From positions 1-58,208 of the forward strand of contig JAJDXS010000012.1 in assembly GCA_022823145.1 (NCBI GenBank): a stretch of DNA of 58,208 bases, in the 5' to 3' direction. This DNA is from Gemmatimonadota bacterium (GTDB lineage Bacteria; Gemmatimonadota; Gemmatimonadetes; Longimicrobiales; Gaopeijiaceae). A program made the translations under genes and the position numbers. How positions within the stretch are numbered: position 1 is the first letter of the stretch; each line of letters starts with the position of its first letter. The notes under the pieces were generated by a model. It was not told the DNA's origin and did not search any database. It was given only the letters and a program-made list of their open reading frames with translations. This document shows positions 35,927 through 46,580 of the stretch, piece after piece.

Positions 35927-37219
35927 CTATTCCTCGACTTCGATGCCTGACTGTGCCATCAGGAAGGCGAAGAGTTTCGCGTCCGTAAGGCCGCGCTCGA
36001 TGTTGTCCAGCCCGCCGGACTCTCGCAGGCGGGATCGCACGGCCGAGGGGGATTGCCCGGTCTGACGAGCGATCTCCTTCACCCTCTCGCCGATCTCCTG
36101 TTCGGAAGCGCGGAGCCCGTGTTCGTTCACGATCCGCTCCACGAGAAGTTCCCGTCGGACCGCGAACTCCGAAGCCGGCCGCAACTCCTTCCTCAGCTCC
36201 TCCAGCTTTTCCGGCTCCAGGTCGTCGGCATCGCGGAGAAGAGCGTCGGTATAGACTTCCACCATGGCGTCGGGGACATCGAACGGATTGGCCTCCACGA
36301 CCATGTTGAGCAGCCGTTCACGGAACTCCCCCTCGGCCCTCGCCTTCGCGTCACCCTCGATGTCCTCGCCGATCCGGGCACGCAGGGCGGCCAGATCATC
36401 GAAGTCCCCGAGGGACGCGGCGAGGGCGTCGTCCAGCTCCGGCAACTCGGCGATGCGCCGCGACACCAGTTCGATCCTCAAGAGGTGACGCGTGCCCGCC
36501 CGATCCCCGTCGGGATGATCGTCGGGGAAGGCGACCTCGAACTCGTTCGCATCGCCGACCGCCAGCGTGCGGATCGCATCCTCGACATCGGGCAGGGCCT
36601 GATCCTCGCCGAGCACCAGATCGTACTGCCGTGGGTCAGCGTCTCCACTGCCGTCCGCGGCACCTTCCGGCTGCGTCAGGAGGACCGTCACGGAATCCCC
36701 GGGCTCCGGTCGTCCGTTCTCGGCCGTCCTCCACACTGCGCGCTCCTTGCGCAGGCGCTCGAGAATCCCCTCCACGGCTCCGTCCGGCACGGTGACGGGC
36801 GGTCGTTCCAGCCTGAATCCCCCGAGTCGTCCGGCATTGACTTCGGGCCGAACCTCGAAGGAAGCCCTGAAGGACAGCGAGTCGTCATCGGTGTACCGCA
36901 GATCATTCACGTCCACTTCGGATACCGGATGCAGACCCTCCGAGTCCAGCGCCTCCCTGCACGCCTTCTGGACCGCCCGGTCGACCGTCTCCCTGTGGAT
37001 GTCGCCGCCATAGTGCTGGAGGATGACGCGCGCGGGCGCCTTGCCCTTCCTGAACCCCCTCAGCTTCACGCGCGACGCGTACTTGCGGAGCACGGCACCG
37101 TGTTCGGCGGCCACGAATTCGCCCGGAACCACCACCTCGACGGACCGGTGACAGCGCTCGCCCTCGGTGACCGTAACCTGAAGCCGCGGCGAATCCCGGC
37201 GTTTCGCGGCCGCGTTCAT
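35927..37219 (-). CDS. tig: Trigger factor, ribosome-associated chaperone
   Basis: This protein binds nascent chains at the ribosome exit tunnel. The 430-aa protein has the ribosome-binding signature GFRKGKAP (55-62), a PPIase-like middle domain (about 165-250) and a helical C-terminal domain. The PPIase part is divergent, so isomerase activity is uncertain. It lies 21 nt after the tRNA-Leu gene on the same strand; tig-clpP-clpX-lon is a widely conserved order. Confidence 0.95.
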   Translation of the reverse strand: MNAAAKRRDSPRLQVTVTEGERCHRSVEVVVPGEFVAAEHGAVLRKYASRVKLRGFRKGKAPARVILQHYGGDIHRETVDRAVQKACREALDSEGLHPVSEVDVNDLRYTDDDSLSFRASFEVRPEVNAGRLGGFRLERPPVTVPDGAVEGILERLRKERAVWRTAENGRPEPGDSVTVLLTQPEGAADGSGDADPRQYDLVLGEDQALPDVEDAIRTLAVGDANEFEVAFPDDHPDGDRAGTRHLLRIELVSRRIAELPELDDALAASLGDFDDLAALRARIGEDIEGDAKARAEGEFRERLLNMVVEANPFDVPDAMVEVYTDALLRDADDLEPEKLEELRKELRPASEFAVRRELLVERIVNEHGLRASEQEIGERVKEIARQTGQSPSAVRSRLRESGGLDNIERGLTDAKLFAFLMAQSGIEVEE

Positions 37220-37240
37220 GGTCCTTCCTCCGGCCTCTCA

Positions 37241-37323
37241 TGCGAAAGGGGGGACTCGAACCCCCACGGCCAGCGGCCACAAGATCCTAAGTCTTGCGCG
37301 TCTACCAGTTCCGCCACTTTCGC
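37241..37323 (-). tRNA. tRNA-Leu (anticodon UAG)
   Basis: On the minus strand an 83-nt cloverleaf can be folded by eye. The acceptor stem GCGAAAG pairs with CTTTCGC and the discriminator is A. The anticodon stem CAAGA/TCTTG holds the loop CTTAGGA with anticodon TAG. The long variable arm (GGCC-GCT-GGCC) marks it as class II. The T arm is GGGGG-TTCGAGT-CCCCC. The CCA end is not encoded. It lies between htrA and tig and is likely trimmed from a longer transcript. Confidence 0.95.
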
Positions 37324-37403
37324 TCCTCCAGGGTGGTCGCCACTGCGTATCGAAAGGTAACGTCCCGCGGCATCCCACCAAGTGGCCCTCCCCGGCAAGC
37401 GAA

Positions 37404-37431
37404 GGGGCCGGCCCCCGGAGGGACCGGCCCC
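37404..37431 (-). terminator. GC-rich hairpin after htrA
   Basis: Arms GGGGCCGG (37404-37411) and CCGGCCCC (37424-37431) pair perfectly around a 12-nt loop, about 70 nt after the htrA stop and before tRNA-Leu. There is no T-run. It would end htrA transcription or protect its 3' end. The rest of the 37324-37499 gap shows nothing else. Confidence 0.5.
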
Positions 37432-37499
37432 GCTCGGCGGGCACCGCGGCGCGTGACGGCAGGCTCCGCGATCACCGCATCGCCATGCCCCCCCGCCCG

Positions 37500-39044
37500 C
37501 TACCTTGGGACCCGGATGTTGTACATCGCGGGTTGCATGTCGCGCAGAGGGCATGCTGCGATGAGAGAAACCACCTCACCCGCTTCAACATCCCCAAGGA
37601 CATCCCGTACATCGTCCTCGTCCTGTATCGCCTGACTGTCGATCTCGGTGATCACGCAACCGCGGGTGATGCTTCGGCTTGCTGCCGGGCCGTTGGCCTG
37701 GACCTCCACGACTGCCACCCCGTCCGTACTTTCGAGCTGAAGCTGCTCGGCGATTGCCGGAGTGATGTCGACCAACTCGACGATGCCGATCTTGTCCGCG
37801 GCGCGGGGGCGGCGAACCGGCGAGGCCGCCACCTCCCCCGGATAGGGCAATTCTTCCAGCCGCACAGTGACCTCGCGAGGCCTCCCGTCACGATAGATCG
37901 CGACTCGGACGCGGTCTCCGGGTGCCTTGAGAGCGATCTTCTGCTGGAGGTCGTTGGCCGTGAGGACCTTCTCGCCGTCGACCTCGCGGACAACGTCGCC
38001 CATGCGCAGTCCGGCCCTATCGGCCGGTGTATCCCCGGTCACGCTCTGAACCAGCGCGCCGCTGACGTCGGGGAGACCCAGCACCTCTGCGTCCTCTGCA
38101 CTCACCCTGTCGATCGATACCCCCAGGAATGCCCGCTTCACTCGCCCATACGCGATCAGGTCGTCCATGACACGATGGGCCAGATCGATTGGCACAGCGA
38201 AGCCATAGCCCTGGTACACCCCCGTCGCGCTGACGATGGCCGCATTGATCCCGATCACCTGACCCTGCAGGTTTACCATGGGCCCACCGGAGTTGCCCTG
38301 ATTGATCACCGCGTCCGTCTGGATGAAGTCCTCGATCGCCAGGGCGGAGTTGCCCGAGAAATCGGGGTCTTCCGCAAGCGACCGGTTGATCAGCCTGAGA
38401 GACCGGCCCTTGGCCGATACGATTCCCGCCGTCACCGTGTAGTCCAGGTTGGTGCCACCGCGACTGAACCCCGGGTTGCCGATGGCCAGCACCCACTCGC
38501 CCACCCGGACCTCCGCGGAGGACCCGAGCGAAGCCACGGGGAGATGCGTCCCGTCGATCTTGATGACGGCGATGTCCGTCGTCGGGTCCGTGCCGACCAC
38601 TTGCGCTCCGAACTCGCGCCCGTCGAGCAGGGTCACGTCGATCTGCTGTGCGTCCTCGACCACGTGGTTGTTGGTCAGGATGTATCCGTCGTCGGAGATC
38701 ACGAAGCCGCTGCCGCTGCCGGAGGCGATGTCGGGCACGTCGCGGGGCGGCACCCCGAAGAGCCGCTCCCAGCCGCGGAGTTCGCTGCTCCGGCGAACCT
38801 GCTGGCGCGTGGTCACGATGCGCACGACGGCGGGCGTGACCGCGTCGGCAACGTTCACGAAAGCCTGGCTCAGATCGAGTGCGGGCTGCACTTCGGCCTG
38901 GGAGACCACCGGAGCGGTCTGCACCGGCGGCGGGGTGAAGGGTCTGTCCGTGAAGCCGAACTGGGAAGCGATGCCCAGCCCGACCAGAAAGGAGGCCGCA
39001 ACGGATAGCGCGACCTTCGACTTGGCCCTGAGTGGATCGTACAT
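37500..39044 (-). CDS. degP: HtrA/DegP-type periplasmic serine protease
   Basis: This is an envelope quality-control protease. The 514-aa protein starts MYDPLRAKSKVALSV with a hydrophobic signal or anchor helix at about 10-25. The trypsin-like domain has His127 (NNHVVE), Asp157 (TTDIAVI) and Ser252 (QGNSGGPM), and two PDZ domains follow (about 325-405 and 425-510). The frame stays open upstream of 39044, but those residues are not family-like. It follows dnaK after 88 nt on the same strand; a small hairpin lies in that gap. Confidence 0.94.
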   Translation of the reverse strand: MYDPLRAKSKVALSVAASFLVGLGIASQFGFTDRPFTPPPVQTAPVVSQAEVQPALDLSQAFVNVADAVTPAVVRIVTTRQQVRRSSELRGWERLFGVPPRDVPDIASGSGSGFVISDDGYILTNNHVVEDAQQIDVTLLDGREFGAQVVGTDPTTDIAVIKIDGTHLPVASLGSSAEVRVGEWVLAIGNPGFSRGGTNLDYTVTAGIVSAKGRSLRLINRSLAEDPDFSGNSALAIEDFIQTDAVINQGNSGGPMVNLQGQVIGINAAIVSATGVYQGYGFAVPIDLAHRVMDDLIAYGRVKRAFLGVSIDRVSAEDAEVLGLPDVSGALVQSVTGDTPADRAGLRMGDVVREVDGEKVLTANDLQQKIALKAPGDRVRVAIYRDGRPREVTVRLEELPYPGEVAASPVRRPRAADKIGIVELVDITPAIAEQLQLESTDGVAVVEVQANGPAASRSITRGCVITEIDSQAIQDEDDVRDVLGDVEAGEVVSLIAACPLRDMQPAMYNIRVPR

Positions 39045-39069
39045 GGTATCTCTCACCGGTTGAAAGTAC

Positions 39070-39085
39070 ACCTTTGGTGAAAGGT
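39070..39085 (-). repeat. Small hairpin in the htrA leader
   Basis: Arms ACCTTT (39070-39075) and AAAGGT (39080-39085) flank a 4-nt loop, 25 nt upstream of the htrA start and 47 nt after the dnaK stop. It may terminate dnaK or shape the htrA leader. Confidence 0.35.
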
Positions 39086-39132
39086 AGGACGCGCGGCGAA
39101 GCGGCGCCGTTGCCGCCGCGCCGCGCGACTGC

Positions 39133-41055
<1,923 letters not shown>

Positions 41056-41202
41056 TTGTTTTCCCTTTTCCTGGTGTCGGCGCCGGCCGACGCTTGGTGG
41101 AATCGCTGTTCGCGTGCGTCCCCCTGGGGTCCATGCGAAACGTAACTTGGAGCGCTGGAGCAAGTAGCGTGCCGCGAGACAGGGGGCCGGTCGCATCGAC
41201 GT

Positions 41203-41217
41203 CTGCCATTTTGGCAG
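41203..41217. promoter_or_regulatory. Palindromic operator candidate, copy 1, between dnaK and nupC
   Basis: CTGCCATTTTGGCAG is a perfect inverted repeat (6-bp arms CTGCCA/TGGCAG, 3-nt centre). It lies 148 nt before the dnaK start. A near-copy starts exactly 42 nt further right. It is neither CIRCE nor HAIR by sequence. Confidence 0.55.
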
Positions 41218-41244
41218 GAACCCGGCCGCCGCGCACCGAAAACC

Positions 41245-41259
41245 CTGCCATTCTGGCCG
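41245..41259. promoter_or_regulatory. Palindromic operator candidate, copy 2, between dnaK and nupC
   Basis: CTGCCATTCTGGCCG repeats copy 1 with two changes: one in the centre and one in the right arm. The 42-nt offset equals four helical turns, so both copies face the same side of the DNA. This copy also lies closer to the nupC start, so it could serve both divergent genes. Confidence 0.5.
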
Positions 41260-41356
41260 GTTCGGGTCCTCGGAAGTATTCTAGGGTGCCACAATCTCCG
41301 TTTTGCGAACGGCCATGCACGGCCGCGCACCTCCCGCACCCCACCACCGGATCCCC

Positions 41357-42751
41357 ATGGTCATGTCCCCGACCGCCGCGTTTGTCGCCGACGTCCTGCT
41401 GGCCGCGGTCCCGCCGGAAGCCGGCTTGCAGGAGGGCGGGGGAGCCGACCTGCTGGTCCGGTTGCGCGGGCTCCTCGGCGTTGTCCTGCTCACCGTGGGC
41501 GCGTGGGCCCTCAGCGTGAACCGTCGCCGCATCCCCTGGCGGATCGTGCTTTGGGGGCTCGGCCTCCAGTTCATCTTTGCGCTCCTCATTCTGCGCACGC
41601 CCTTCGGAGAGGGCGTATTCGCCGCCGCCAACGACGTGATCCTCGCGGCGGTGGGCTTCACCCTCGAGGGCGCCCGTTTCCTCTTCGGTGATCTCGTCTA
41701 CAACAACGTCCCCGTGGGCACCGGCGAGCCCGGCAACGCGGGCTTCGCAGCCGAGGGACGGGTCGTGGCCCGCACCGGGGCGTTCGTCGCCTTCAACGTG
41801 CTCCCCACGATCATCTTCTTCGCCTCGATCATGACCGTGCTGTACCACCTCGGCGTCATGCAGAGGATCGTGGGCGGAATCGCCTGGGTCATGCAGCGCA
41901 CCATGCGCACGAGCGGCGCCGAGACCCTGTCGGCGGCGGGCAACATCTTCGTGGGACAGACCGAGGCGCCCCTGCTCGTCAAGCCGTTCGTCGACAGGAT
42001 GACGCGATCCGAACTGATGGCGGTGATGACCGGAGGATTCGCCACGGTGGCCGGAGGGGTCATGGCCGCCTACGCGGGGATGCTGGTGGGGTTCTTTCCC
42101 GACATCGCGGGACACCTCATGGCGGCGTCGCTCATGTCGGCCCCCGCCGCGCTGGTCGTGGCCAAGCTCATGGTGCCCGAGGAGGAGCGCGCGGCGACCG
42201 CCGGTCAGCTGAAGACGGAGGTGGAGCGGCCCGACGTCAACGTCATCGAGGCCGCGGCCCGCGGGGCGAGCGAGGGGCTGAAGCTGGCACTCAACGTCGG
42301 CGCGATGCTGCTCGCCTTCCTGGCCATGATCGCGCTCCTGAACGCCGTGCTGGGGTGGGCGGGCGGTCTGGTGGGGATCGAGGGCCTGTCGCTGGAAGGG
42401 ATTCTGGGGTGGCTGCTCGGACCCGTGGCCTGGGTGATGGGGGTCCCCTGGCAGGATGCGGCGTCGGTGGGTTCGCTCATGGGACTGAAGACCGTCGCCA
42501 CGGAGTTTGTGGCCTACCTGGGCCTGGCCGACGCAATGGCGCAGGGGGAACTCACGCCCCGCGCCGCCACCATCGCCACCTACGCGCTCTCCGGCTTCGC
42601 CAACTTCTCGTCGATCGCCATCCAGATCGGGGGGATCGGGGGAATCGCCCCGAGCCGGCGCCAGGACCTCGCCCGGCTGGGGCTGCGCGCGATGATCGGG
42701 GGTTCGATCGCGGCCTTCATGACGGCGGCGATCGCGGGCATGCTGATTTGA
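41357..42751 (+). CDS. nupC: Concentrative nucleoside transporter (NupC/CNT family)
   Basis: This is an inner-membrane cation-coupled nucleoside importer. The 464-aa protein has the CNT signatures GQTEAPLLVKPF and GLKTVATEFVAYL, a gate-like repeat and a C-terminal GFANFSSIAIQIGGIGGIAP. I start at ATG 41357; ATG 41363 is also possible and neither has a strong ribosome binding site. The stop overlaps the TTG start of a purine nucleoside phosphorylase, so uptake and phosphorolysis are coupled. Confidence 0.93.
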   Translation: MVMSPTAAFVADVLLAAVPPEAGLQEGGGADLLVRLRGLLGVVLLTVGAWALSVNRRRIPWRIVLWGLGLQFIFALLILRTPFGEGVFAAANDVILAAVGFTLEGARFLFGDLVYNNVPVGTGEPGNAGFAAEGRVVARTGAFVAFNVLPTIIFFASIMTVLYHLGVMQRIVGGIAWVMQRTMRTSGAETLSAAGNIFVGQTEAPLLVKPFVDRMTRSELMAVMTGGFATVAGGVMAAYAGMLVGFFPDIAGHLMAASLMSAPAALVVAKLMVPEEERAATAGQLKTEVERPDVNVIEAAARGASEGLKLALNVGAMLLAFLAMIALLNAVLGWAGGLVGIEGLSLEGILGWLLGPVAWVMGVPWQDAASVGSLMGLKTVATEFVAYLGLADAMAQGELTPRAATIATYALSGFANFSSIAIQIGGIGGIAPSRRQDLARLGLRAMIGGSIAAFMTAAIAGMLI

Positions 42752-43596
42752 CCGCAGCGCGCACGAACGCCGGAGCGGCGCAGATCGCCGAGTGCGGACG
42801 CATCCTCGTGGAGCGCGCCGGCTTTCTTCCGCGCGTACACCTCGTGCTCGGTTCGGGGCTCGGCGGGCTGGCCGCGCGCGTGCACGATCACGTGACCGTT
42901 CCCTTCGGCGACCTCCCGGGCTTCCCGGACACGTCGGTCGAGAGCCATGCAGGTGAATTCGTCCTGGGACACATCGCCGGCGTCCCGGTCGTGGTCCAGT
43001 CGGGCCGTTTCCATGTCTACGAAGGACACGGCTCCGGGATCGTGCTGGCGCCGGTCCGGACGGGCCGCGCCGCCGGGGCCCGAATCGTGGTCCTTACCAA
43101 CGCCGCCGGCGGAATCCGCTCCGATCTGGTGCCCGGCTCGCTGATGCTCGTCGACGACCACCTGAACGCCATGTTCCGCGCCCCGCTCGCGGCGCCGGCG
43201 CACGAGCACGAGGATCGCTTCCCCGACATGAGCCGTCCCTACGACCCGGCGCTGATGTCGCTGGCCGAGGCCGCCGCGCTGGAGGCGGGCATTGCGCTGC
43301 CCAGGGGTGTGTACGGTGCTGTCCACGGCCCGAGCTTCGAGACCCCGGCCGAGGTCCGGGCCCTGCGGACCGCCGGCGCGGACGCGGTCGGCATGTCGAC
43401 GGTGCCGGAAGTGCTGGCCGCACGTGCCGGAGGTCAGCGCGCGCTCGCGATCTCCGCCATCACGAACCGCGCGTCCGGTCTGGGGCTCCAACCCGTCGAC
43501 CACACCGCGGTCATGTCCTACGCGTCGTCGGCCGGCCGCACGCTCGCGTCGCTTCTCGAGACGCTGCTTCCCTCGATCGCGACTTCCGTGAAGTGA
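42748..43596 (+). CDS. punA: Purine nucleoside phosphorylase
   Basis: This enzyme splits inosine or guanosine with phosphate into base and ribose-1-phosphate. The 282-aa protein has the trimeric PNP-I signatures LGSGLGGLA, GRFHVYEGH, LTNAAGGI and HGPSFETPAEVRALRTAGAD, then GMSTVPEVLAA. The start is TTG 42748 in a TTGA overlap with nupC; no other start fits the family N-terminus. The last 79 nt overlap the thiD 3' end on the other strand. Confidence 0.94.
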   Translation: MTAARTNAGAAQIAECGRILVERAGFLPRVHLVLGSGLGGLAARVHDHVTVPFGDLPGFPDTSVESHAGEFVLGHIAGVPVVVQSGRFHVYEGHGSGIVLAPVRTGRAAGARIVVLTNAAGGIRSDLVPGSLMLVDDHLNAMFRAPLAAPAHEHEDRFPDMSRPYDPALMSLAEAAALEAGIALPRGVYGAVHGPSFETPAEVRALRTAGADAVGMSTVPEVLAARAGGQRALAISAITNRASGLGLQPVDHTAVMSYASSAGRTLASLLETLLPSIATSVK

Positions 43597-44378
43597 TCGA
43601 GGGGCCCGTTCCCGGCGCCGAGCCCGGGCGCGCCCGCAATCGCGCTGCGGACCCAGGCCACCGCCGCCGCCGCGGCGTCGCCCGGCGGCACGCCCCGGGC
43701 CAGACCCGCCGCGATGGCGGCACTCAGCGCGCACCCGGTCCCGTGCGTGTGCCGCGTCTCGATGCGGGGGCCGCGAAAAACCCGCTGCACTCTTCCATCC
43801 CAGAAGAGATCCACCACCTCGTCACCTCCCAGGTGGCCACCCTTCACCAGCGCGGCGCCCGCCCCGGCCTCCACGAGAGCCCTCGCTGCCGCCTCCATCC
43901 CGTCGACACTCCCGTCCGACACCCCCGTCAGCAGCACCGCCTCGGGCCAGTTCGGCGTCACGACCGCCGCCAGCGGCACCAGTTCGTCACGAATGGACGC
44001 CACGGCGTCGCGCGAGAGCAGCGAATCGCCGCTCGTCGCCACCATCACCGGGTCGAGCACGTAGTCGTCGAGCCTCCATCGCCGCAGCCCCGCCGCAACC
44101 GCCCCCACGATTCCCGCATTGGCCAGCATTCCGGACTTTACCCCCCGGGGGGGTATATCCCCCGCAACGCTCTCGATCTGCGCCGCAACGATCCGGGGAG
44201 GCACCGCATGCACGGCCTGCACCCCCAGCGTATTCTGCGCGGTGACGGCGGTCAGGACGGAAGTTCCGTAGACTCCCCACTGGTGAAAGGTCTTGAGGTC
44301 CGCCTGTATCCCCGCGCCCCCGCCGCTGTCGCTGCCGGCGATGGTGAGGGCGACCGGAACCGCTGGGTGGCTGTCCAT
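43518..44378 (-). CDS. thiD: Hydroxymethylpyrimidine/phosphomethylpyrimidine kinase
   Basis: This enzyme phosphorylates HMP and HMP-phosphate in thiamine synthesis or salvage. The 286-aa protein has ALTIAGSDSGGGAGIQADLKTF, VLDPVMVATSGDSLL, VTPNWPEA and the ATP-site HTHGTGCALSAAIAA. Most ThiD proteins end near GNGPLDHF; here about 25 further residues are encoded antisense to the end of punA. No riboswitch is evident just upstream, where the SpoU methyltransferase gene begins divergently after about 43 nt. Confidence 0.94.
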   Translation of the reverse strand: MDSHPAVPVALTIAGSDSGGGAGIQADLKTFHQWGVYGTSVLTAVTAQNTLGVQAVHAVPPRIVAAQIESVAGDIPPRGVKSGMLANAGIVGAVAAGLRRWRLDDYVLDPVMVATSGDSLLSRDAVASIRDELVPLAAVVTPNWPEAVLLTGVSDGSVDGMEAAARALVEAGAGAALVKGGHLGGDEVVDLFWDGRVQRVFRGPRIETRHTHGTGCALSAAIAAGLARGVPPGDAAAAAVAWVRSAIAGAPGLGAGNGPLDHFTEVAIEGSSVSRSDASVRPADDA

Positions 44379-44421
44379 GGCAACTGGCTCGCGGGCTGGC
44401 AGGACGGGAAGGAACGTCGGC

Positions 44422-45195
44422 TTGATCAGCAAATCTAGGACACGGCTGCTGCGGCGTCTTGCGGCGCGCCGCATGCGCGAACGCGAGGGCCTGGCGCTGG
44501 CCGAAGGCCCCCGGGTCGTCCGCGAGGCGCTCCGGTCTCCCGCCCGGGTCCTCTGGACGGTCATCGGAGCCGAATACGCGGGCTCGGAGCCGGGGCGCAG
44601 GGTGCTCGCCGATTGCGGGAAGCGAGGTGTGGAGGTGGAGGCTCTGCCCGACCGCGAGGTCACGGAGTTCGCATCCACCGATAGTCCTCAGCCCGTCATC
44701 GCCTGCGTGAGCACCCCCGTCGCCGTCCGGGTGCCCCTCTCGCACGGGCGCTACCTGATGCCGCTGGGCGTGCAGATCCCCGGCAACCTCGGGACCCTGA
44801 TCCGCTCGGCGTGGGCCTTCGGCCTCGACGGCCTCGTCGTGCCCGCGGGCACCGTCGACCCATGGAATCCCAAGGTGGTCAGGGCCTCGGCGGGGGCAGT
44901 CTTCCACGTGCCGCAGATCGCCGCGCCGGGCTCGGGCTCGAGTGTGCCGGGCGACGCGATGGCCGGGGTCAACCTGCTGTGCGCCGATCCGGGCGGCGTT
45001 CCGGCCGACCAGGTCGCGGAGGTCGGGGCACGGGACTGGGTGCTGGTGGTCGGGAACGAGACCGGCGGGCTTCCGGCGCACATCGTGCGGCGGGCCCGCG
45101 CGATTTCCATACCGATGCGCCCCGGGGTCGATTCCCTGAACGTCGCGGTGGCCGGCTCGATCCTCATGCACCTCCTCACAAGGCACACTCCGTGA
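44422..45195 (+). CDS. TrmH/SpoU-family RNA 2'-O-methyltransferase
   Basis: This is a SPOUT methyltransferase that puts a 2'-O-methyl group on rRNA or tRNA. The 257-aa protein has an N-terminal substrate-binding domain (AEGPRVVREAL) and the knotted domain with GVQIPGNLGTLIRSAWAFG, LVVGNETGGL and PGVDSLNVAVAGSILMH. The start is TTG 44422 with AAGGA 7 nt upstream. The exact RNA target cannot be read from the sequence. It overlaps the prepilin peptidase gene by GTGA. Confidence 0.9.
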   Translation: MISKSRTRLLRRLAARRMREREGLALAEGPRVVREALRSPARVLWTVIGAEYAGSEPGRRVLADCGKRGVEVEALPDREVTEFASTDSPQPVIACVSTPVAVRVPLSHGRYLMPLGVQIPGNLGTLIRSAWAFGLDGLVVPAGTVDPWNPKVVRASAGAVFHVPQIAAPGSGSSVPGDAMAGVNLLCADPGGVPADQVAEVGARDWVLVVGNETGGLPAHIVRRARAISIPMRPGVDSLNVAVAGSILMHLLTRHTP

Positions 45196-45962
45196 CCGTC
45201 GGCTGGCCGGTGGCGCTGGGGGCGCTCGCCGGAGCTGCCGCGGGCTCGTTCGTCAACGTCTGTGCGATGAGGTGGCCGGCGGGCCGGTCGGTCATGTCGC
45301 CTCCGTCCCGGTGCACCGGCTGCGGGGCGCGGATCCGGTGGTTCGAGAACGTGCCGGTGGCCGGCTACCTGCTGGTAGGCGGACGCTGCTCCCGTTGCGG
45401 AGTGCGCCTGAGCGTCCAGTACCCGCTGGTCGAGGTGGCGGCCGCGGTGATCTGGGCGGGGATGGCCGCGCGCTGGGGCGTGACGCCCGAGGCCCTGCGC
45501 GGCAGCCTCTTCCTGACGATCCTGCTGGGAATCGCGATCGCCGATGCCCGCACCTACATCATCCCGGACCAGTTCTCGCTGGGCGGCGCCGCGATCGGCC
45601 TGGCGCTCGCGCCGCTTCCGGGCGGACCGGCGCTTGCGGAGTCGACCTGGGGCGCGGCGCTGGGGTTCGGCGCAATGTGGCTGATCGCGGTGCTGGGGAA
45701 GTTCCTGATGGGCAGGGACGCGATGGGGGGCGGCGACGTCAAGATGATGGCGATGGCGGGCGCGTTCCTGGGGCCGGCGGGCGTCCCGGTGACGCTCTTC
45801 GCGGGATCGGTGCTTGGCGCGCTGGTCTTCGGCCCGATCTCGCTCAGGACCGGCAGGCTCGTGCCGTTCGGGATCTTTCTGGCGCTGGGGGCGGGGATCG
45901 CGTACACCTGGGGCGATACGATCGTCGCCTGGTACATGGCAACGATCCTGGGTGCTGAGTGA
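45192..45962 (+). CDS. pilD: Prepilin peptidase / N-methyltransferase PilD
   Basis: This is a membrane aspartyl protease that cleaves prepilin leaders after Gly and methylates the new N-terminus. The 256-aa protein has the zinc-binding cysteines Cys41, Cys44, Cys66 and Cys69, and seven to eight hydrophobic segments. Catalytic Asp118 lies in ADARTYIIPD and Asp182 in GGGDVKMM. It would process the pilins encoded at 11-14 kb, which is over 30 kb away. The GTG start is inside the methyltransferase stop. Confidence 0.93.
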   Translation: MTVGWPVALGALAGAAAGSFVNVCAMRWPAGRSVMSPPSRCTGCGARIRWFENVPVAGYLLVGGRCSRCGVRLSVQYPLVEVAAAVIWAGMAARWGVTPEALRGSLFLTILLGIAIADARTYIIPDQFSLGGAAIGLALAPLPGGPALAESTWGAALGFGAMWLIAVLGKFLMGRDAMGGGDVKMMAMAGAFLGPAGVPVTLFAGSVLGALVFGPISLRTGRLVPFGIFLALGAGIAYTWGDTIVAWYMATILGAE

Positions 45963-45971
45963 TCCCGGGGA

Positions 45972-46580
45972 TCAGGGGTCGCTGCAGTCCCTCTGAAACC
46001 CGCAGTTGAGGCAGACTATCTTGCAGTGCCGCTCCAGCGCCGGGCCGCCGCAAAGTTCGCACGTCCTGTCGGCCAGGTAGCGCCGGCTCAGCTCCACGTA
46101 GTGGCCCGCGCTGCGCTCGGTCCACGAGGCCGCCCCCTCCCCGAGCGGCCTCACCCGCCCCGGCACGCCGGCCACCAGGCTGCGCGGGGGGACCCGGGCG
46201 CCCTCCTTCACCACCGCCCCGGCCGCGATCACGCAGCCCTCTCCCACCTCGGCGCGCTGGAGCACCACGGCGCCCATTCCCACCACCCCGCGGCGTCCGA
46301 TCCGGCAACTCTCCATGATGGCGCCGTGCCCTACCGTGACCTCCTCCTCGATTACGGTGGGCCCCTGATCGCTGGTGTGGATGACGGCATTGTCCTGTAC
46401 GTTGGCCCGCGCCCCGACACGAATGCCGTGCTCGGGGTGATCGCCGCGGAGCACGGCGCCGAACCAGACGCTGGCCTCGCTCCCGATCGCCACATCACCG
46501 ATCACCACCGCCGTCGCCGCCAGGAACGCCGACCCCGCGATGCGCGGCCGGCGCCCTTCGAAGGGCACCACGACCGCCAT
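45972..46580 (-). CDS. Gamma-carbonic-anhydrase-like protein fused to a C-terminal zinc ribbon
   Basis: The 202-aa protein starts with a left-handed beta-helix (about 10-145) of the gamma-carbonic anhydrase/YrdA type. His68 (VIHTS) and His85 (VGHGAIMES) match two zinc ligands. The third ligand, expected five residues after His85, is Glu90. After a helix (150-170) the tail CELCGGPALERHC and CLNCGFQRDCSDP forms a cysteine-rich zinc-ribbon-like domain (174-202). Activity as carbonic anhydrase is therefore doubtful. The start overlaps the upstream CNNM gene stop (TGATG). Confidence 0.85.
   Translation of the reverse strand: MAVVVPFEGRRPRIAGSAFLAATAVVIGDVAIGSEASVWFGAVLRGDHPEHGIRVGARANVQDNAVIHTSDQGPTVIEEEVTVGHGAIMESCRIGRRGVVGMGAVVLQRAEVGEGCVIAAGAVVKEGARVPPRSLVAGVPGRVRPLGEGAASWTERSAGHYVELSRRYLADRTCELCGGPALERHCKIVCLNCGFQRDCSDP

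Noticed and set aside
41056..41356. Looked for CIRCE (TTAGCACTC-N9-GAGTGCTAA) or HAIR before dnaK.
   Set aside because: Neither is present. Only the CTGCCA/TGGCAG palindromes are seen.
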